From the NCBI RefSeq assembly GCF_015711645.1, contig NZ_JABTEX010000001.1, positions 1,302,001 through 1,366,000 on the forward strand: a stretch of 64,000 bases of DNA, written 5' to 3'. Shown piece after piece: positions 35,450 to 44,558 of this stretch. A model generated the notes under the pieces. It was given only the letters and a program-made list of their open reading frames with translations, ran no database searches and was not told the origin of the DNA. This DNA is from Planomonospora sp. ID82291. Its GTDB lineage: Bacteria > Actinomycetota > Actinomycetes > Streptosporangiales > Streptosporangiaceae. A program made the translations under genes and the position numbers. Position 1 is the first letter of the stretch, and each line of letters starts with the position of its first letter.

Positions 35450-36253
35450 ATGGCTATCGATCTTCGCGAGCGCCTCACGCGACGACGTCGGACCGGCGCG
35501 GACCGACGGGCCGCCAACGCCGCCGCCAACCTGGACCGCCCGCCCGTCTTCCCCGGCCGCTGGGTGAGCGCCATCTCACTGATCGCCGGCCCCACCCTGA
35601 TCATGACCGGGACCCTCCTGCGCTCCCCGTTCTACTACTTCGTCCCGTACCAGCTCACCGCCTACACCCAGCACCCCGCCCTCATCACCGCCGCCTACAC
35701 CTGCTTCGCCCTCGGATTCGTACTGCTGCTGCCCGCGGTCGTCACCCTGGCGCAGCGGATCTGCGCCACCAGCCCGATGTGGGGACTGTGGGGCGGCTGC
35801 CTGGTGATCGTCGGCCTGTTCACCCGCACCTTCCAGTTCGGCACCGACCACCTGGCCTTCCACCTGACCGACGTCCTGGGCCTGCCGACCATGCTCGACG
35901 GCATCGACGGCTACTACGACGCCTGGCGCGACACGCACTGGCACCCGTTCCGGTCCATGTCCGGACCGGCCTTCTTCGGCTGGATCGTGCTGGCCATCGG
36001 CGCCTACCGCTCCGGCGCCCTGGGCCTGGGCCGCTCCATCTCCCTGGGCCTGATGTCGGTGCTCGCCCTCGGAACGCTCAAGGGCACCGAACCGCAGTCC
36101 TTCCTCGCCGTGGGCGGCCTGTGCCTCGCCTTCATCCCCCTGGGCGTCTCGCTGCTGCGCAACGGCCCCCGGCCGACCCGGCGCGCCATGATCTGGGTCG
36201 CCGTCCTCATCGGCGTGCACGTCCTCATGACGGCCTTCGGCCCGAGAGGATGA
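35450..36253 (+). CDS. Polytopic membrane protein, hypothetical
   Basis: 267 residues from ATG 35450 (GAGGGACGGGA ahead). Arg-rich cytoplasmic start, then about six membrane segments. Notable polar stretch FGTDHLAFHLTDVLGLPTMLDGIDGYYDAW between segments. No family recognised. It follows a two-component system and may belong to its regulon. Confidence 0.72.
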   Translation: MAIDLRERLTRRRRTGADRRAANAAANLDRPPVFPGRWVSAISLIAGPTLIMTGTLLRSPFYYFVPYQLTAYTQHPALITAAYTCFALGFVLLLPAVVTLAQRICATSPMWGLWGGCLVIVGLFTRTFQFGTDHLAFHLTDVLGLPTMLDGIDGYYDAWRDTHWHPFRSMSGPAFFGWIVLAIGAYRSGALGLGRSISLGLMSVLALGTLKGTEPQSFLAVGGLCLAFIPLGVSLLRNGPRPTRRAMIWVAVLIGVHVLMTAFGPRG

Positions 36254-36602
36254 CGCCCCGGACCAGCGGTACACCGGTGAACCCGGCACCCGCCTCACCG
36301 GCACCGCCGTCCGCACCTCCACCGGCTCCGCCGCCGGTCCCGGGACACGGAAGGCCCCGGGACCGGCGGCAGAGCCCGGATCACGCTCGACCACCCGCAC
36401 GAACAGAAGGCCCCTGACGGCGTACTGCCGGTCCAGGGGCCTTTTCTTCGCCGTCGCCGAGCACCGGCGACGTGGCCGCGGACCAGGGCGGCGAACGGGG
36501 TGTGGACGGCCCTGGACACCGGCATCGGACCGGGCGGACCGTTCGCCCCCGCCCGGAGGCGATGCGCCGTCCGCGCGCTCCGCCCTCATCGGATCCCCGC
36601 GG
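36254..36602. other. Intergenic region with terminator
   Basis: 349 bp between convergent genes. A Pro/Ala-rich frame continues after the membrane protein but is not convincing as coding. The only clear element is the terminator at 36407-36446. Confidence 0.5.
36407..36446 (+). terminator. Rho-independent-like terminator (copy 1)
   Basis: Stem AAGGCCCCTG (36407-36416) pairs with 36434-36443, an inner CGGC/GCCG pair extends it, and TTTTCTT follows. Nearly the same sequence recurs at 37942-37980 beside the tRNA. Confidence 0.8.
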
Positions 36603-36950
36603 TCAGCGGTGCCCCAGGACGTTGACCACGCGGCCGTTCGGGTCGCGGACGAAGAAACGGCGGACGCCCCACTCCTCGTCCTGCAGCGGATGCATGATCT
36701 CGGCACCGCTGTCGAGCATGGCCGCGTAGGCGGCGTCCACGTCGTCCACCTCGATGCTCATGTCCGGGGTGACGGGTGCCGTCCTGTCAGCGGTCATGAC
36801 GCTGACCTGTGCCGCTGGAGCGGACGGGGAGGCGAGGGTCATGATCCAGCCGTGGTTCATGACCTCCTCCAGCCCCAGGAGGCCGTAGAACTCCGCGCTC
36901 TCCTCCAAGGCTCCGGACTGGATGTTGGGGACGATCCGGCGGACGGACAT
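36603..36950 (-). CDS. VOC (glyoxalase/bleomycin resistance) family protein
   Basis: 115 residues from ATG 36950 with AGGAG ahead; an ORF extends upstream but lacks homologous character. Pattern: RRIVPNIQSGALEESAEFY, then VDDVDAAYAAMLDSGAEIMHPLQDEEWGVRRFFVRDPNGRVVNV, the second-half VOC motif. Metal-binding residues are only partly visible, so the activity is unknown. Confidence 0.82.
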   Translation of the reverse strand: MSVRRIVPNIQSGALEESAEFYGLLGLEEVMNHGWIMTLASPSAPAAQVSVMTADRTAPVTPDMSIEVDDVDAAYAAMLDSGAEIMHPLQDEEWGVRRFFVRDPNGRVVNVLGHR

Positions 36951-37510
36951 CGGCGGCTCCTGCGGAAGGCGGGACGAGGTGCGGGTGGTCCTTCTGGTCA
37001 GGATGCCGCCTGGGCTCCGGGATCGGATCCGGATATCGAGAGGAGCGCTGGTTCTCGCCCCGGCGGCGTCCCGGTGGAGAGGCGTCAGCGTACGCCGACG
37101 ACGCGGCCGGGTCCAGATTCGCGGCGTCGTCGACAGCGGGGTGTGCTGTTCCTGGTGATCTATGGGGCGATACGGCCGGCGCTCAAGCATGATCGCAGGA
37201 GTCGGATCCCGCGTCCGCAGGAAGTGGCGGATGCAGCACTGCGGGAGCGCGTAACGGCGGAGAGAGCAGCGCAGAAGCGCGAAGCAGAAGAACGAACGGC
37301 TCGACGGCGTGTAGCGGCGGCGGGCCGCTGGTCGGCGCGTTCATTGGGTACGGCGGGCGGATGTACGGCGACGACCCGGGGCGCCGCCGGTCGGGACCGG
37401 TGCCCACTCCGCACGCCCGGCCGGCGGGCGGCAGAGGACCGGGTACGGCGGCGCGGCGCGCCGCGCCGCCGCCTTGATACCTACAAGAACAATTCGCCAG
37501 TGTGGGCGGC
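36951..37510. other. Gene-poor stretch, possible eroded gene
   Basis: 560 bp with no convincing CDS. One plus-strand stretch (about 37145-37340) reads as a hydrophobic segment followed by a charged coiled coil (ALRERVTAERAAQKREAEER) with less GC-biased third positions, but has no start or ribosome site. It may be the remnant of a decayed or transferred gene. Confidence 0.4.
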
Positions 37511-37870
37511 ATGGTTGAGAACGCTTCGGATTGCCTTGAGGTTCGTGTCACTGCCAGCAGCCGTGAGGAGGCCGACCGGATCTGTTCGGCGGTGGTGGAA
37601 GAGCGCATGGCCGCGGACGCTCAGAAGATCGGCCCGATCGCGTCCACCTACTGGTGGGCGGGGCAGATCCAGCACTCCGAGGAGTGGCTGTTGCTCATGA
37701 AGACCACGGTGGAGAACTTCGAAGGGCTCGCGCGGCTGGTGCAGGAGCTGCACTCATATGAGGTGCCGCAGATCGTCGCGGTTCCGCTGATGGCCGGCAC
37801 TGCTGACTATCTGGAGTGGATCAGGCGGGAGACCGAGGCTCCGGCGGGTAGAGGTGATGTCGCCGAGTAG
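37511..37870 (+). CDS. cutA: CutA1-like divalent-cation tolerance protein
   Basis: About 119 residues. Family pattern: EVRVTASSREEADRI, then IASTYWWAGQIQHSEEWLLLMKTT and LHSYEVPQIVAVPL, ending YLEWIRRET. CutA1 is a trimeric cytoplasmic protein with unclear molecular role in copper tolerance. The usual Cys in the AACVN segment is replaced (AADAQ). GTG 37502 in the same frame could also start. No clear ribosome site. GC content is lower than in neighbouring genes. Confidence 0.85.
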   Translation: MVENASDCLEVRVTASSREEADRICSAVVEERMAADAQKIGPIASTYWWAGQIQHSEEWLLLMKTTVENFEGLARLVQELHSYEVPQIVAVPLMAGTADYLEWIRRETEAPAGRGDVAE

Positions 37871-37941
37871 CTCCTCTGCCACCCAGGAGCCACCCTGTTA
37901 GCAAGGGTGTTAGCAAAACGGCCGAACGATCAAGAAACCCA

Positions 37942-37980
37942 AAAGGCCCCTGACGGCGTAATGCCTGTTCAGGGGCCTTT
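37942..37980 (-). terminator. Terminator of tRNA-Thr (copy 2)
   Basis: Perfect 12-bp arms AAAGGCCCCTGA (37942-37953) and 37969-37980. On the minus strand it is followed by a T-rich run, so it terminates the tRNA transcript; it also faces cutA. Confidence 0.85.
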
Positions 37981-37989
37981 CCGTTACAG

Positions 37990-38062
37990 AGCCGACGAGG
38001 GGAATCGAACCCCTGACCTTCTGTTTACAAGACAGATGCTCTGCCGATTGAGCTACGTCGGC
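37990..38062 (-). tRNA. tRNA-Thr (anticodon TGT)
   Basis: 73 nt. Acceptor stem GCCGACG pairs with CGTCGGC, discriminator U; D arm AGCUCAAUCGGCAGAGC; anticodon loop CUUGUAA gives UGU, reading ACA (Thr); T arm GGGGTTCGATTCCCC. CCA is not encoded. Confidence 0.95.
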
Positions 38063-38135
38063 ATGGTCGCCTGACGAGTGTAGTCGGACCGAGCCCCTGA
38101 CGTCACGGAGAAAGGGGTCTGACCCGCGGGCGGAA

Positions 38136-39107
38136 CTACCGCTTGCGGTGGCGGGCCACCTCGTACAGGGCGATGCCGGCGGCGACGCCCGCGTTGAGGG
38201 ACTCGGCCGCGGCGCCCATCGGAATGCGGACGACCAGGTCACAGGCCTCCCGGACCAGGCGGGACAGACCCTTGCCCTCCGAGCCGACGACCACGACCAG
38301 GGGGCCGTCGAGCAGGTTGGCGTCACCGACGTCGACCGTGCCCTCGCCGTCCAGTCCGATCACGAACAGTCCCGCCTCGCGGTAGTCCCGCAGGGTCGCG
38401 GTGAGATTGGCGGCGCGGGCCACGGTGATGCTGGCCAGCGTGCCCGCCGAGGTCTTCCACGCACCGGCGGTCACCCCGGCCGAGCGGCGGGAGGGCACGA
38501 CCAGGCCGTGGGCGCCGAAGGCCGCGGCCGAACGGGCGATGGCGCCGAGGTTGCGCGGGTCGGTGACGCTGTCGAGGGCCACGATCAGCGGCACCTCGGC
38601 GGCGTCCTGGGCCGCGTGGACCAGGTCTTCGGGGTGGGCGTACTCGTAGGCGGGGATCTGCAGGGCCACGCCCTGGTGCACGCCGCCCTCGGTCAGCCGG
38701 TCCAGCTTCTCCCGGCCGGCCTCCAGCATCGGGATGCCCCGGTCGGCGGCGATCCGCACCGACTCCTTGACCCGGTCGTCGTTGTCGATGCGCTGCGCGA
38801 TGTAGAGCGTGCTCGCGGGCACCCCCGCCCGGAGCGCCTCCAGGACCGGGTTCCGGCCGCCGATGTACTCCGGCGCGTCCTCGCTGCGCCGGGCGCGGGC
38901 CGGAGCGGGACGCGGCGAGGAGGACCTGCCGGTCTTCTCCTCGCGCTCGATCCGCTCCGTGCGCGCCTTGTCCTTGTACCAGTGCCGCATGTGCGCCGGC
39001 GGGGTCGCGCCCCTGCCCTCCAGGCCACGGCGGACGTTGCCGCCTGTGCCCTTGGTCGGACTCTTCTTCTTCGCGGGTCGCCCGGACCCTCTACCCCCAC
39101 CAGCCAT
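38136..39107 (-). CDS. rlmB: 23S rRNA (guanosine-2'-O-)-methyltransferase RlmB-like
   Basis: 323 residues from ATG 39107. A basic N-terminal extension (GGRGSGRPAKKKSPTKG and RRGLEGRG) binds RNA; a substrate-binding domain starts EYIGGRNPVLEALRAG; the SPOUT domain has LDSVTDPRNLGAIARSA, VVGSEGKGLSRLV and IPMGAAAESLNAGVAAGIALYE, the knotted SAM site. Methylates a ribosomal RNA guanosine ribose. Lies 32 bp after cysS, a common actinobacterial order. Confidence 0.93.
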   Translation of the reverse strand: MAGGGRGSGRPAKKKSPTKGTGGNVRRGLEGRGATPPAHMRHWYKDKARTERIEREEKTGRSSSPRPAPARARRSEDAPEYIGGRNPVLEALRAGVPASTLYIAQRIDNDDRVKESVRIAADRGIPMLEAGREKLDRLTEGGVHQGVALQIPAYEYAHPEDLVHAAQDAAEVPLIVALDSVTDPRNLGAIARSAAAFGAHGLVVPSRRSAGVTAGAWKTSAGTLASITVARAANLTATLRDYREAGLFVIGLDGEGTVDVGDANLLDGPLVVVVGSEGKGLSRLVREACDLVVRIPMGAAAESLNAGVAAGIALYEVARHRKR

Positions 39108-39139
39108 GGTCCCTAGCGTACGGCCTGCGCCGGGGAGTC

Positions 39140-40537
39140 CTACCGCGAGATCTCCCAGCGAGGGCCCTGCGGGGTGTCCTCCACGGCGATGCCCGCCTGG
39201 GCGAGCCGGTCGCGGATGGCGTCGGCGGCGGCGAAGTCCTTGCGGGACCGGGCCGCCTGCCGCTGCTCCAGCGCCACCGCGACCAGGGCGTCCACGGTCG
39301 CGCGCAGCCCGGAGTCGCCGCCCGAGGAGCGCCACTGCTCCGAGCGCGGGTCGAGGCCGAGCACGTCGAGCATGTTCTGCGTCTCGGCCAGCAGCCGGGC
39401 CACCTGCTCCTTGTTCCCCTGCGCCAGGGCGACGTTGCCCTCGCGGACCACCTCGTGCACCACGGCCAGCGCCTGCGGCGTGCCCAGGTCGTCGTCGAGC
39501 GCGTCGGTGAACGCCTGGGGCAGCGGGGCGTCGGCGTCCACGTCGTGGATCACCTCGGCGGCCCGGGTGACGAAGCCCTCGATGCGCTGGTAGGCCGCTG
39601 CGGCCTCGAACAGCGCCTCCTCGGAGTAGTCGATCGCCGAGCGGTAGTGCGGCGCGGCCAGGTAGTAGCGGAGCTCGACCGGCCGGACCTTCTCGGTGAC
39701 CTCGGGGATCAGCAGGGAGTTCTTGAGCGACTTGCTCATCTTCTCCGCGCCGATCTTGAGCATGCCGTTGTGCATCCAGTAGCGGGCGAAGCCGTCCCCG
39801 GCGGCCTGCGACTGGGTCAGCTCGTTCTCGTGGTGCGGGAAGATCAGGTCGACGCCGCCGCCGTGGATGTCGAAGGTCGCCCCGAGGTACTTCGTGGCCA
39901 TCGCGGAGCACTCGAGGTGCCAGCCGGGACGGCCCTTGCCCCACGGGGTCGGCCAGGTCGGCTCGCCGGGCTTCTCCCCCTTCCACAGGGCGAAGTCGCG
40001 GGGGTCGTGCTTGCCGGAGTCGGTGTCGGTGTCGCCGGCCGCCCGCATGTTCTCCAGCCTCTGGTTGGAGAGCGAGCCGTACCGGTCGGCGTAGGAGACC
40101 ACGTCGAAGTAGACGTCCCCGCCGGCGGCGTAGGCGTGGCCCGCGGCGATCAGCCGCTCCATGAGCTCGATCATCTCGGGAACGTGGCCGGTGGCGCGCG
40201 GCTCGACGGTCGGCGGCAGGCAGCCGAGCACCTGGTAGGCCCAGGTGAAGGCGCGCTGGTTGCGCTCGGCGACCACGAACCAGGGCACGCCCTCCTCGGC
40301 GGCGACCCGGATGATCTTGTCGTCGATGTCCGTGACGTTCCGGCAGAACGTGACGTCGTAACCGGACCGGGTCATCCAGCGGCGGAGCACGTCGAAGTTG
40401 ACGCCGGACCGGATGTGGCCGATGTGCGGTGGAGCCTGCACGGTGGCGCCACACAGGTAGATCGACGCCCGGCCGGGCTCCACCGGAACGAATTCACGGA
40501 TCGTGCGTGTGCTGGTGTCGTAAAGGCGCAGGCTCAC
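39140..40537 (-). CDS. cysS: Cysteine-tRNA ligase
   Basis: 465 residues from GTG 40537. Zinc-binding Cys in LCGATV, HIGH motif as [15 protein letters not shown] and HHENE zinc ligands, KMSKS motif as KMSKSLKN. Length fits bacterial CysRS; the related mycothiol ligase MshC is shorter and differs at the C-terminus. The C-terminal anticodon-binding part ends [10 protein letters not shown], as in true CysS. Confidence 0.95.
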   Translation of the reverse strand: MSLRLYDTSTRTIREFVPVEPGRASIYLCGATVQAPPHIGHIRSGVNFDVLRRWMTRSGYDVTFCRNVTDIDDKIIRVAAEEGVPWFVVAERNQRAFTWAYQVLGCLPPTVEPRATGHVPEMIELMERLIAAGHAYAAGGDVYFDVVSYADRYGSLSNQRLENMRAAGDTDTDSGKHDPRDFALWKGEKPGEPTWPTPWGKGRPGWHLECSAMATKYLGATFDIHGGGVDLIFPHHENELTQSQAAGDGFARYWMHNGMLKIGAEKMSKSLKNSLLIPEVTEKVRPVELRYYLAAPHYRSAIDYSEEALFEAAAAYQRIEGFVTRAAEVIHDVDADAPLPQAFTDALDDDLGTPQALAVVHEVVREGNVALAQGNKEQVARLLAETQNMLDVLGLDPRSEQWRSSGGDSGLRATVDALVAVALEQRQAARSRKDFAAADAIRDRLAQAGIAVEDTPQGPRWEISR

Positions 40538-40857
40538 GTGAAAAGGCTAACGCCTTCCTCCGCCCGGCAGGCCGCGTTACCCGAGATCCACGGACGGTCC
40601 CGGCCTTCGGCCCGGGACGGACGCGGCCCCCTCAGGGGACGGCCCGCCGCAGGAGGCGGCGCACCCCGATGGGCGGACGGTGCGGAAGGCAGGCGTCCGC
40701 TCACCCTGCCGGCATCCCGCCCTGCCGACATCCGCCTTCTCGGCCGACGAACCGGTCATCTCTGGACAACCGATCGCCACGGACCAGGAAGAACGCGGTT
40801 CGGCCTGGGCCGAAGGCCTGGGGTGCGACGGCATGATCGCGGTAGGGTCGGAGGGCC
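40538..40857. other. Divergent intergenic region
   Basis: 320 bp between cysS and the DUF2637 gene. TAGGGT (about 40841) and GGAGG (about 40850) precede the plus-strand start. Nothing else recognised. Confidence 0.5.
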
Positions 40858-42276
40858 ATGGACGTGAAATCCCCCGCGGCGGCAGGTTCGCTCTCCCGCC
40901 CGTCCTCTGCCCTGTCCACCGCTCCGGCCTCCCCCGGCCGGGCCGCCGTCGCCCTGCGCCACACAGGCGTCGCGCTGGCCGGGATCGGCGTCGCCGCCCT
41001 GACCGGTACGGCGTGCGTGCTGTCCTTCGCGACCCTGCGCGCCCTGGCCGTCACCGGCGGCGCCCGCGCCGACCTGGCCTATCTCTACCCGGCGGGCTTC
41101 GACGCGCTCCTGGTCATCGCCATGATCGGTGTGCTGCTGCTGCGCGGCGCACGCTGGCCGGTCCGCCTGCAGACCGGGGCCGTCCTGGTCCTGCTGCTCG
41201 CCGCCGTGGTCGCCGCCGAGGTGGTCAGGGCCGCCGGAACGGCGGTGGACGTACGGCGGGCCGCCGTCGCGGTCGCGGTCGCCCCCTGGGTGATGCTGGC
41301 CGTCGCCCTGTGGCTCTGGCTCGTCCTGATCAAGCACGCCCACGTACGGCGGGCCGCCCCGGACGACCGGCGGGCGGAGCCGGAACGGGGCCACGACATC
41401 GTGCCGTTCCCCCGGACCGGGCCGGAGGCCGCGGACCGCTCCTCCGCCCGCCCGGTCCAGCACCCGGCGATGGAGACCCCGCTCGACCCGCAGGCCGCCC
41501 CGCCCCTGGAGTCCGCGCCGCTGGATCCGGTTCCGCTCCACGACCTGTCCACCGAGCCCGTGGTCGGGCCCACGCCCGCGCCGGAGACGCCCGAGGTGGA
41601 CGAACTGCCCGGCCCGGACCCCGCCGAGGACCGGCCGGAGGAGCCCGGCGGCGGAGACGGGGGCCGCGCGGGACACCGGGAGCGCAGCGCGGCGGAGTCC
41701 GCGGGGCCGTCCCCGGAACCCGGACCGGCGGCGTCCGGCTCCCCCGCTCCCTCCGCTCCGGAACCGACGGCTCCCGTCACCCGGGACACGCCGGTGCGCT
41801 GGGGCGACCTGGTCCGCCCGCACCCGGGTGACCTGCTCGTACATCCCCCCCGCGGCGCCGTACGGGATCCCGAGGGCGGAGCCGCAGGGGACCGGGCGTC
41901 CGGGAGCGGGCGGGCCGGAGAACGGGTGGAGACCTGGACCGCCGCGCCGCGTGAGGCGGAGGAGGAGACGGCGGAGGGATCCACGGCGGGCCCGCGCTCC
42001 GAGGCGTCCTCCGAGGTTCCCGGCGGGCCCGCCGACCGCGATGCCGACACCCGGCCGATGCGCGTGATGGACGGCGACCGGTCCCCCGGCTCCGGTCTCG
42101 ACCCCGATGACCCCGGTTCCGATCCCGGTTCCGATCCCGATGGTCCCGATGGTCCCGATCCGGCGCACGGCGCCGAGGCCGCCGATCCTCAGGAGGGGGC
42201 CGACCCTCCGAAGGGCGAGGTCACGGCACCGCCTTCGGGCCGCCTGCGCAGCACCCCCGTCCCTCCGGAGGGGTGA
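40858..42276 (+). CDS. DUF2637 membrane protein with long acidic tail
   Basis: 472 residues. Residues about 30-165 hold four membrane segments with the DUF2637 signature AYLYPAGFDALLVIAMIGVLLLRG. The remaining 300 residues are Pro/Glu/Asp-rich and disordered, ending GRLRSTPVPPEG. DUF2637 proteins occur in actinomycetes, sometimes on conjugative elements as SpdA-like proteins; here it sits among housekeeping genes. Ribosome site GGAGGGCC before ATG. Role unknown. Confidence 0.85.
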   Translation: MDVKSPAAAGSLSRPSSALSTAPASPGRAAVALRHTGVALAGIGVAALTGTACVLSFATLRALAVTGGARADLAYLYPAGFDALLVIAMIGVLLLRGARWPVRLQTGAVLVLLLAAVVAAEVVRAAGTAVDVRRAAVAVAVAPWVMLAVALWLWLVLIKHAHVRRAAPDDRRAEPERGHDIVPFPRTGPEAADRSSARPVQHPAMETPLDPQAAPPLESAPLDPVPLHDLSTEPVVGPTPAPETPEVDELPGPDPAEDRPEEPGGGDGGRAGHRERSAAESAGPSPEPGPAASGSPAPSAPEPTAPVTRDTPVRWGDLVRPHPGDLLVHPPRGAVRDPEGGAAGDRASGSGRAGERVETWTAAPREAEEETAEGSTAGPRSEASSEVPGGPADRDADTRPMRVMDGDRSPGSGLDPDDPGSDPGSDPDGPDGPDPAHGAEAADPQEGADPPKGEVTAPPSGRLRSTPVPPEG

Positions 42277-42340
42277 ACCGCCTCGTCCGGCGGTTCCGAG
42301 GCCGACTCCGGGGCCCGTGGAGGGAGCCGGCCTCGGAACC

Positions 42341-42387
42341 GCAGAGACCCGCCCGGCGCACCCTCGGGGCGCCGGGCGGGTCTCTGC
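42341..42387. terminator. Strong hairpin terminator
   Basis: Perfect 19-bp arms (42341-42359 and 42369-42387) with a 9-nt loop, between the convergent DUF2637 and GlsB-like genes. Confidence 0.85.
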
Positions 42388-42489
42388 GCGGAAGCCGGGA
42401 CATCAGGCCTGCCACCGCGGACGTCCTGCCGGAGCGGACGGCGTCCGTCCGGACCGCGGCCGGGTCACCGGGAAGGTGCCGCTCGGCGG

Positions 42490-42756
42490 TCAGACCCTGG
42501 AGCGGCGGAGCCCCGCGACCAGGCCGACACCGACGACGGCCAGGACGACCTGCATGACGAGTTCGATCCAGTCGATGCCGTCCGTGGTGGCGACGCCCAG
42601 CGACTGGGCGATCGCGGTACCGATCAGCGCGGCGACGATACCGACGGCAATGGTCAGGACCCACCCGATCGCCTGTCGGCCAGGAAGCAGGAGACGACCG
42701 ATTGCGCCGATGACGGCGCCGATGACGATGGCCCCGAGAATGGATGCGATAGTCAT
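42490..42756 (-). CDS. GlsB/YeaQ/YmgE family membrane protein
   Basis: 88 residues with three membrane segments: IGAVIGAIGRLLLPGRQ is the family signature, followed by GWVLTIAVGIVAALIG. GGGAGG lies 5 nt before ATG. Such proteins are linked to envelope stress, with no known enzyme activity. A paralogue lies just upstream on the same strand. Confidence 0.88.
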   Translation of the reverse strand: MTIASILGAIVIGAVIGAIGRLLLPGRQAIGWVLTIAVGIVAALIGTAIAQSLGVATTDGIDWIELVMQVVLAVVGVGLVAGLRRSRV

Positions 42757-42852
42757 ATCAACCTCCCCGTGAGGGTGAGACCTTCACTCTCACGGAAAGA
42801 GGGCTACCCCGTACTCCAGGATTACTCCCGGAAATATAAAATTTTCATCGGA

Positions 42853-43140
42853 TCAGGGCCGGCTCGTTCCTCCCGGATGCGTCCTTCCCGGACGCATCTG
42901 GGTGACGAGCAGAACCCCCACCACCGCCAGGGCGAGCTGGAGGATGTGCTCCCACCAGTCGATCCCTCCGGTGTTCGCGATGCCCAGCGCGCCTGCGATG
43001 AGCGTTCCGATGAGCGCGGCGGCGATGCCCACGATGAGCGTCAGCGCCATGCTGATGCCCTGCCTGCCCGGAATGATGAGACGCGCCAGCGCGCCCACGA
43101 TGGCTCCGATCACGATCGCGCTGATGATCGACCACAGCAT
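42853..43140 (-). CDS. GlsB/YeaQ/YmgE family membrane protein (paralogue)
   Basis: 95 residues from ATG 43140, chosen for the GGGGGGAGC ribosome site. Signature GAIVGALARLIIPGRQGI and a third membrane segment LALAVVGVLLVTQM. About half the residues match the neighbour, so the pair is a tandem duplication; a 96-bp AT-rich gap separates them. Confidence 0.88.
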   Translation of the reverse strand: MLWSIISAIVIGAIVGALARLIIPGRQGISMALTLIVGIAAALIGTLIAGALGIANTGGIDWWEHILQLALAVVGVLLVTQMRPGRTHPGGTSRP

Positions 43141-43317
43141 GTCCAGCTCCCCCCTGTGACGGGACACGGTCATTGGAGGCGTACCCAGGACAAAGAGGAT
43201 TATCCGAAGAAAAAGAGGCGACCCGTACCGCGCCAGGAAACGGGCCGCCCCGCAGAGGTTCCGGCGGGTTCTTCCGCGCCACCCGCCGGAATGCGACGAA
43301 CGCTCACGCGCTCCGCA

Positions 43318-43797
43318 TTACAGGACGTGCGACCCGCCGCCCAGGTTCACCACGATCGCGGTGGCGATCGCCGCCACGCCCTCACCGCGGCCCGTGAGCC
43401 CCAGCCCGTCGGTCGTGGTGGCGCTGACGCTCACCGGTGCGCCCACGGCCGCGCTGAGGGCCTTTTCGGCCTCGCTGCGGCGCGGCGCCAGCTTGGGACG
43501 GTTCCCGACCACCTGGACGGCCACGTTGCCGATCTCGAACCCGGCGGCCCGGACCTGCCTGGCGGTCTCCGCCAGCAGGGAGACGCCGGAGGCGCCGGCC
43601 CACCGGGGATCGGAGGTGCCGAAGAGACCGCCGAGATCGCCGAGCCCTGCCGCGGACAGCAGCGCGTCGCAGGCGGCGTGAGCGGCGGCGTCACCGTCGG
43701 AGTGCCCGGCCAGGCCCGTCTCGCCCGGCCAGTGCAGACCCGCGAGGTGCAACGCGCGCCCGGATGCGAACGGGTGGACGTCGACCCCGACGCCCAC
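43318..43797 (-). CDS. ispF: 2-C-methyl-D-erythritol 2,4-cyclodiphosphate synthase
   Basis: 159 residues from GTG 43797. Zinc site DVHPF and the [17 protein letters not shown] motif; [18 protein letters not shown] at the C-terminus. Fifth enzyme of the MEP isoprenoid pathway, cytoplasmic trimer. It starts 18 bp after the carD stop with no clear ribosome site, so translation is probably coupled to carD. Confidence 0.93.
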   Translation of the reverse strand: MGVGVDVHPFASGRALHLAGLHWPGETGLAGHSDGDAAAHAACDALLSAAGLGDLGGLFGTSDPRWAGASGVSLLAETARQVRAAGFEIGNVAVQVVGNRPKLAPRRSEAEKALSAAVGAPVSVSATTTDGLGLTGRGEGVAAIATAIVVNLGGGSHVL

Positions 43798-43814
43798 CCG
43801 TGGAAATGTCGTGT

Positions 43815-44297
43815 TCAGGAGTTGAGAACCTCGTCGAGCAGGGCCTCGGCCTTGTCCTCGTTGGTCTTCTCGGCGAGAGCCAGCTCGCTGACCAGGATCT
43901 GCCGCGCCTTGGCGAGCATGCGCTTCTCTCCTGCGGAGAGGCCGCGCTCCTTGTCTCGACGCCACAGGTCGCGGACGACCTCGGCCACCTTGTTGACGTC
44001 ACCGGACGCCAGCTTCTCGAGGTTGGCCTTGTAGCGGCGGGACCAGTTGGTGGGCTCCTCGGTGTGAGGCATGCGGAGCACGTCGAAGACGCGCTCGAGG
44101 CCCTCCTGGCCGACGACGTCCCGAACTCCGACGAGCTCGGCGTTGTCCGCCGGCACCTGGACGGTGAGGTCGCCCTTGTCGACCTTCAGAACCAGGTAGG
44201 TCCTTTCTTCGCCCTTGATGGTCCGAGTCGTGATCGCCTCGATCCGAGCAGCCCCGTGGTGGGGGTAGACGACAGTGTCGCCGACCTGGAAAGTCAT
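43815..44297 (-). CDS. carD: CarD-family transcriptional regulator
   Basis: 160 residues: [20 protein letters not shown] is the RNA-polymerase-interacting domain, and [29 protein letters not shown] the DNA-binding helical domain. CarD stabilises the open promoter complex at rRNA and other promoters and is essential in mycobacteria. First gene of the carD-ispF unit, a conserved actinobacterial order. Confidence 0.95.
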   Translation of the reverse strand: MTFQVGDTVVYPHHGAARIEAITTRTIKGEERTYLVLKVDKGDLTVQVPADNAELVGVRDVVGQEGLERVFDVLRMPHTEEPTNWSRRYKANLEKLASGDVNKVAEVVRDLWRRDKERGLSAGEKRMLAKARQILVSELALAEKTNEDKAEALLDEVLNS

Positions 44298-44558
44298 GTG
44301 ACAAGTACCCCTTCCGCTGTACTCCAGAGTACCACGTATCCACAGGCTCCCGGAACAGTGAAATCACCATAACTGCAGGTCAAAGCCGCGTTTTAAGCCT
44401 TGACAAGTGTCCGACTCTATGAATCAAGGGTTGGAAAAGCACGCATGACCTGCACGCCCCTCCTCCCCGTGATCCGCCAGGCCGCCGGAAAACCCGGGAA
44501 AGCGGATGGATAAGGTTGGCGCTGCCCCGTCTCTAGTGTGACAAGGAGAACCCGCACC

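Noticed and set aside
37990-38062. tRNA-Thr as an attachment site for an integrative element
   Set aside because: No duplicate of the tRNA 3' end and no intact integrase gene in the window.
40858-42276. DUF2637 gene as proof of a conjugative element
   Set aside because: No traB, rep, integrase or spd partners nearby; the setting is housekeeping.
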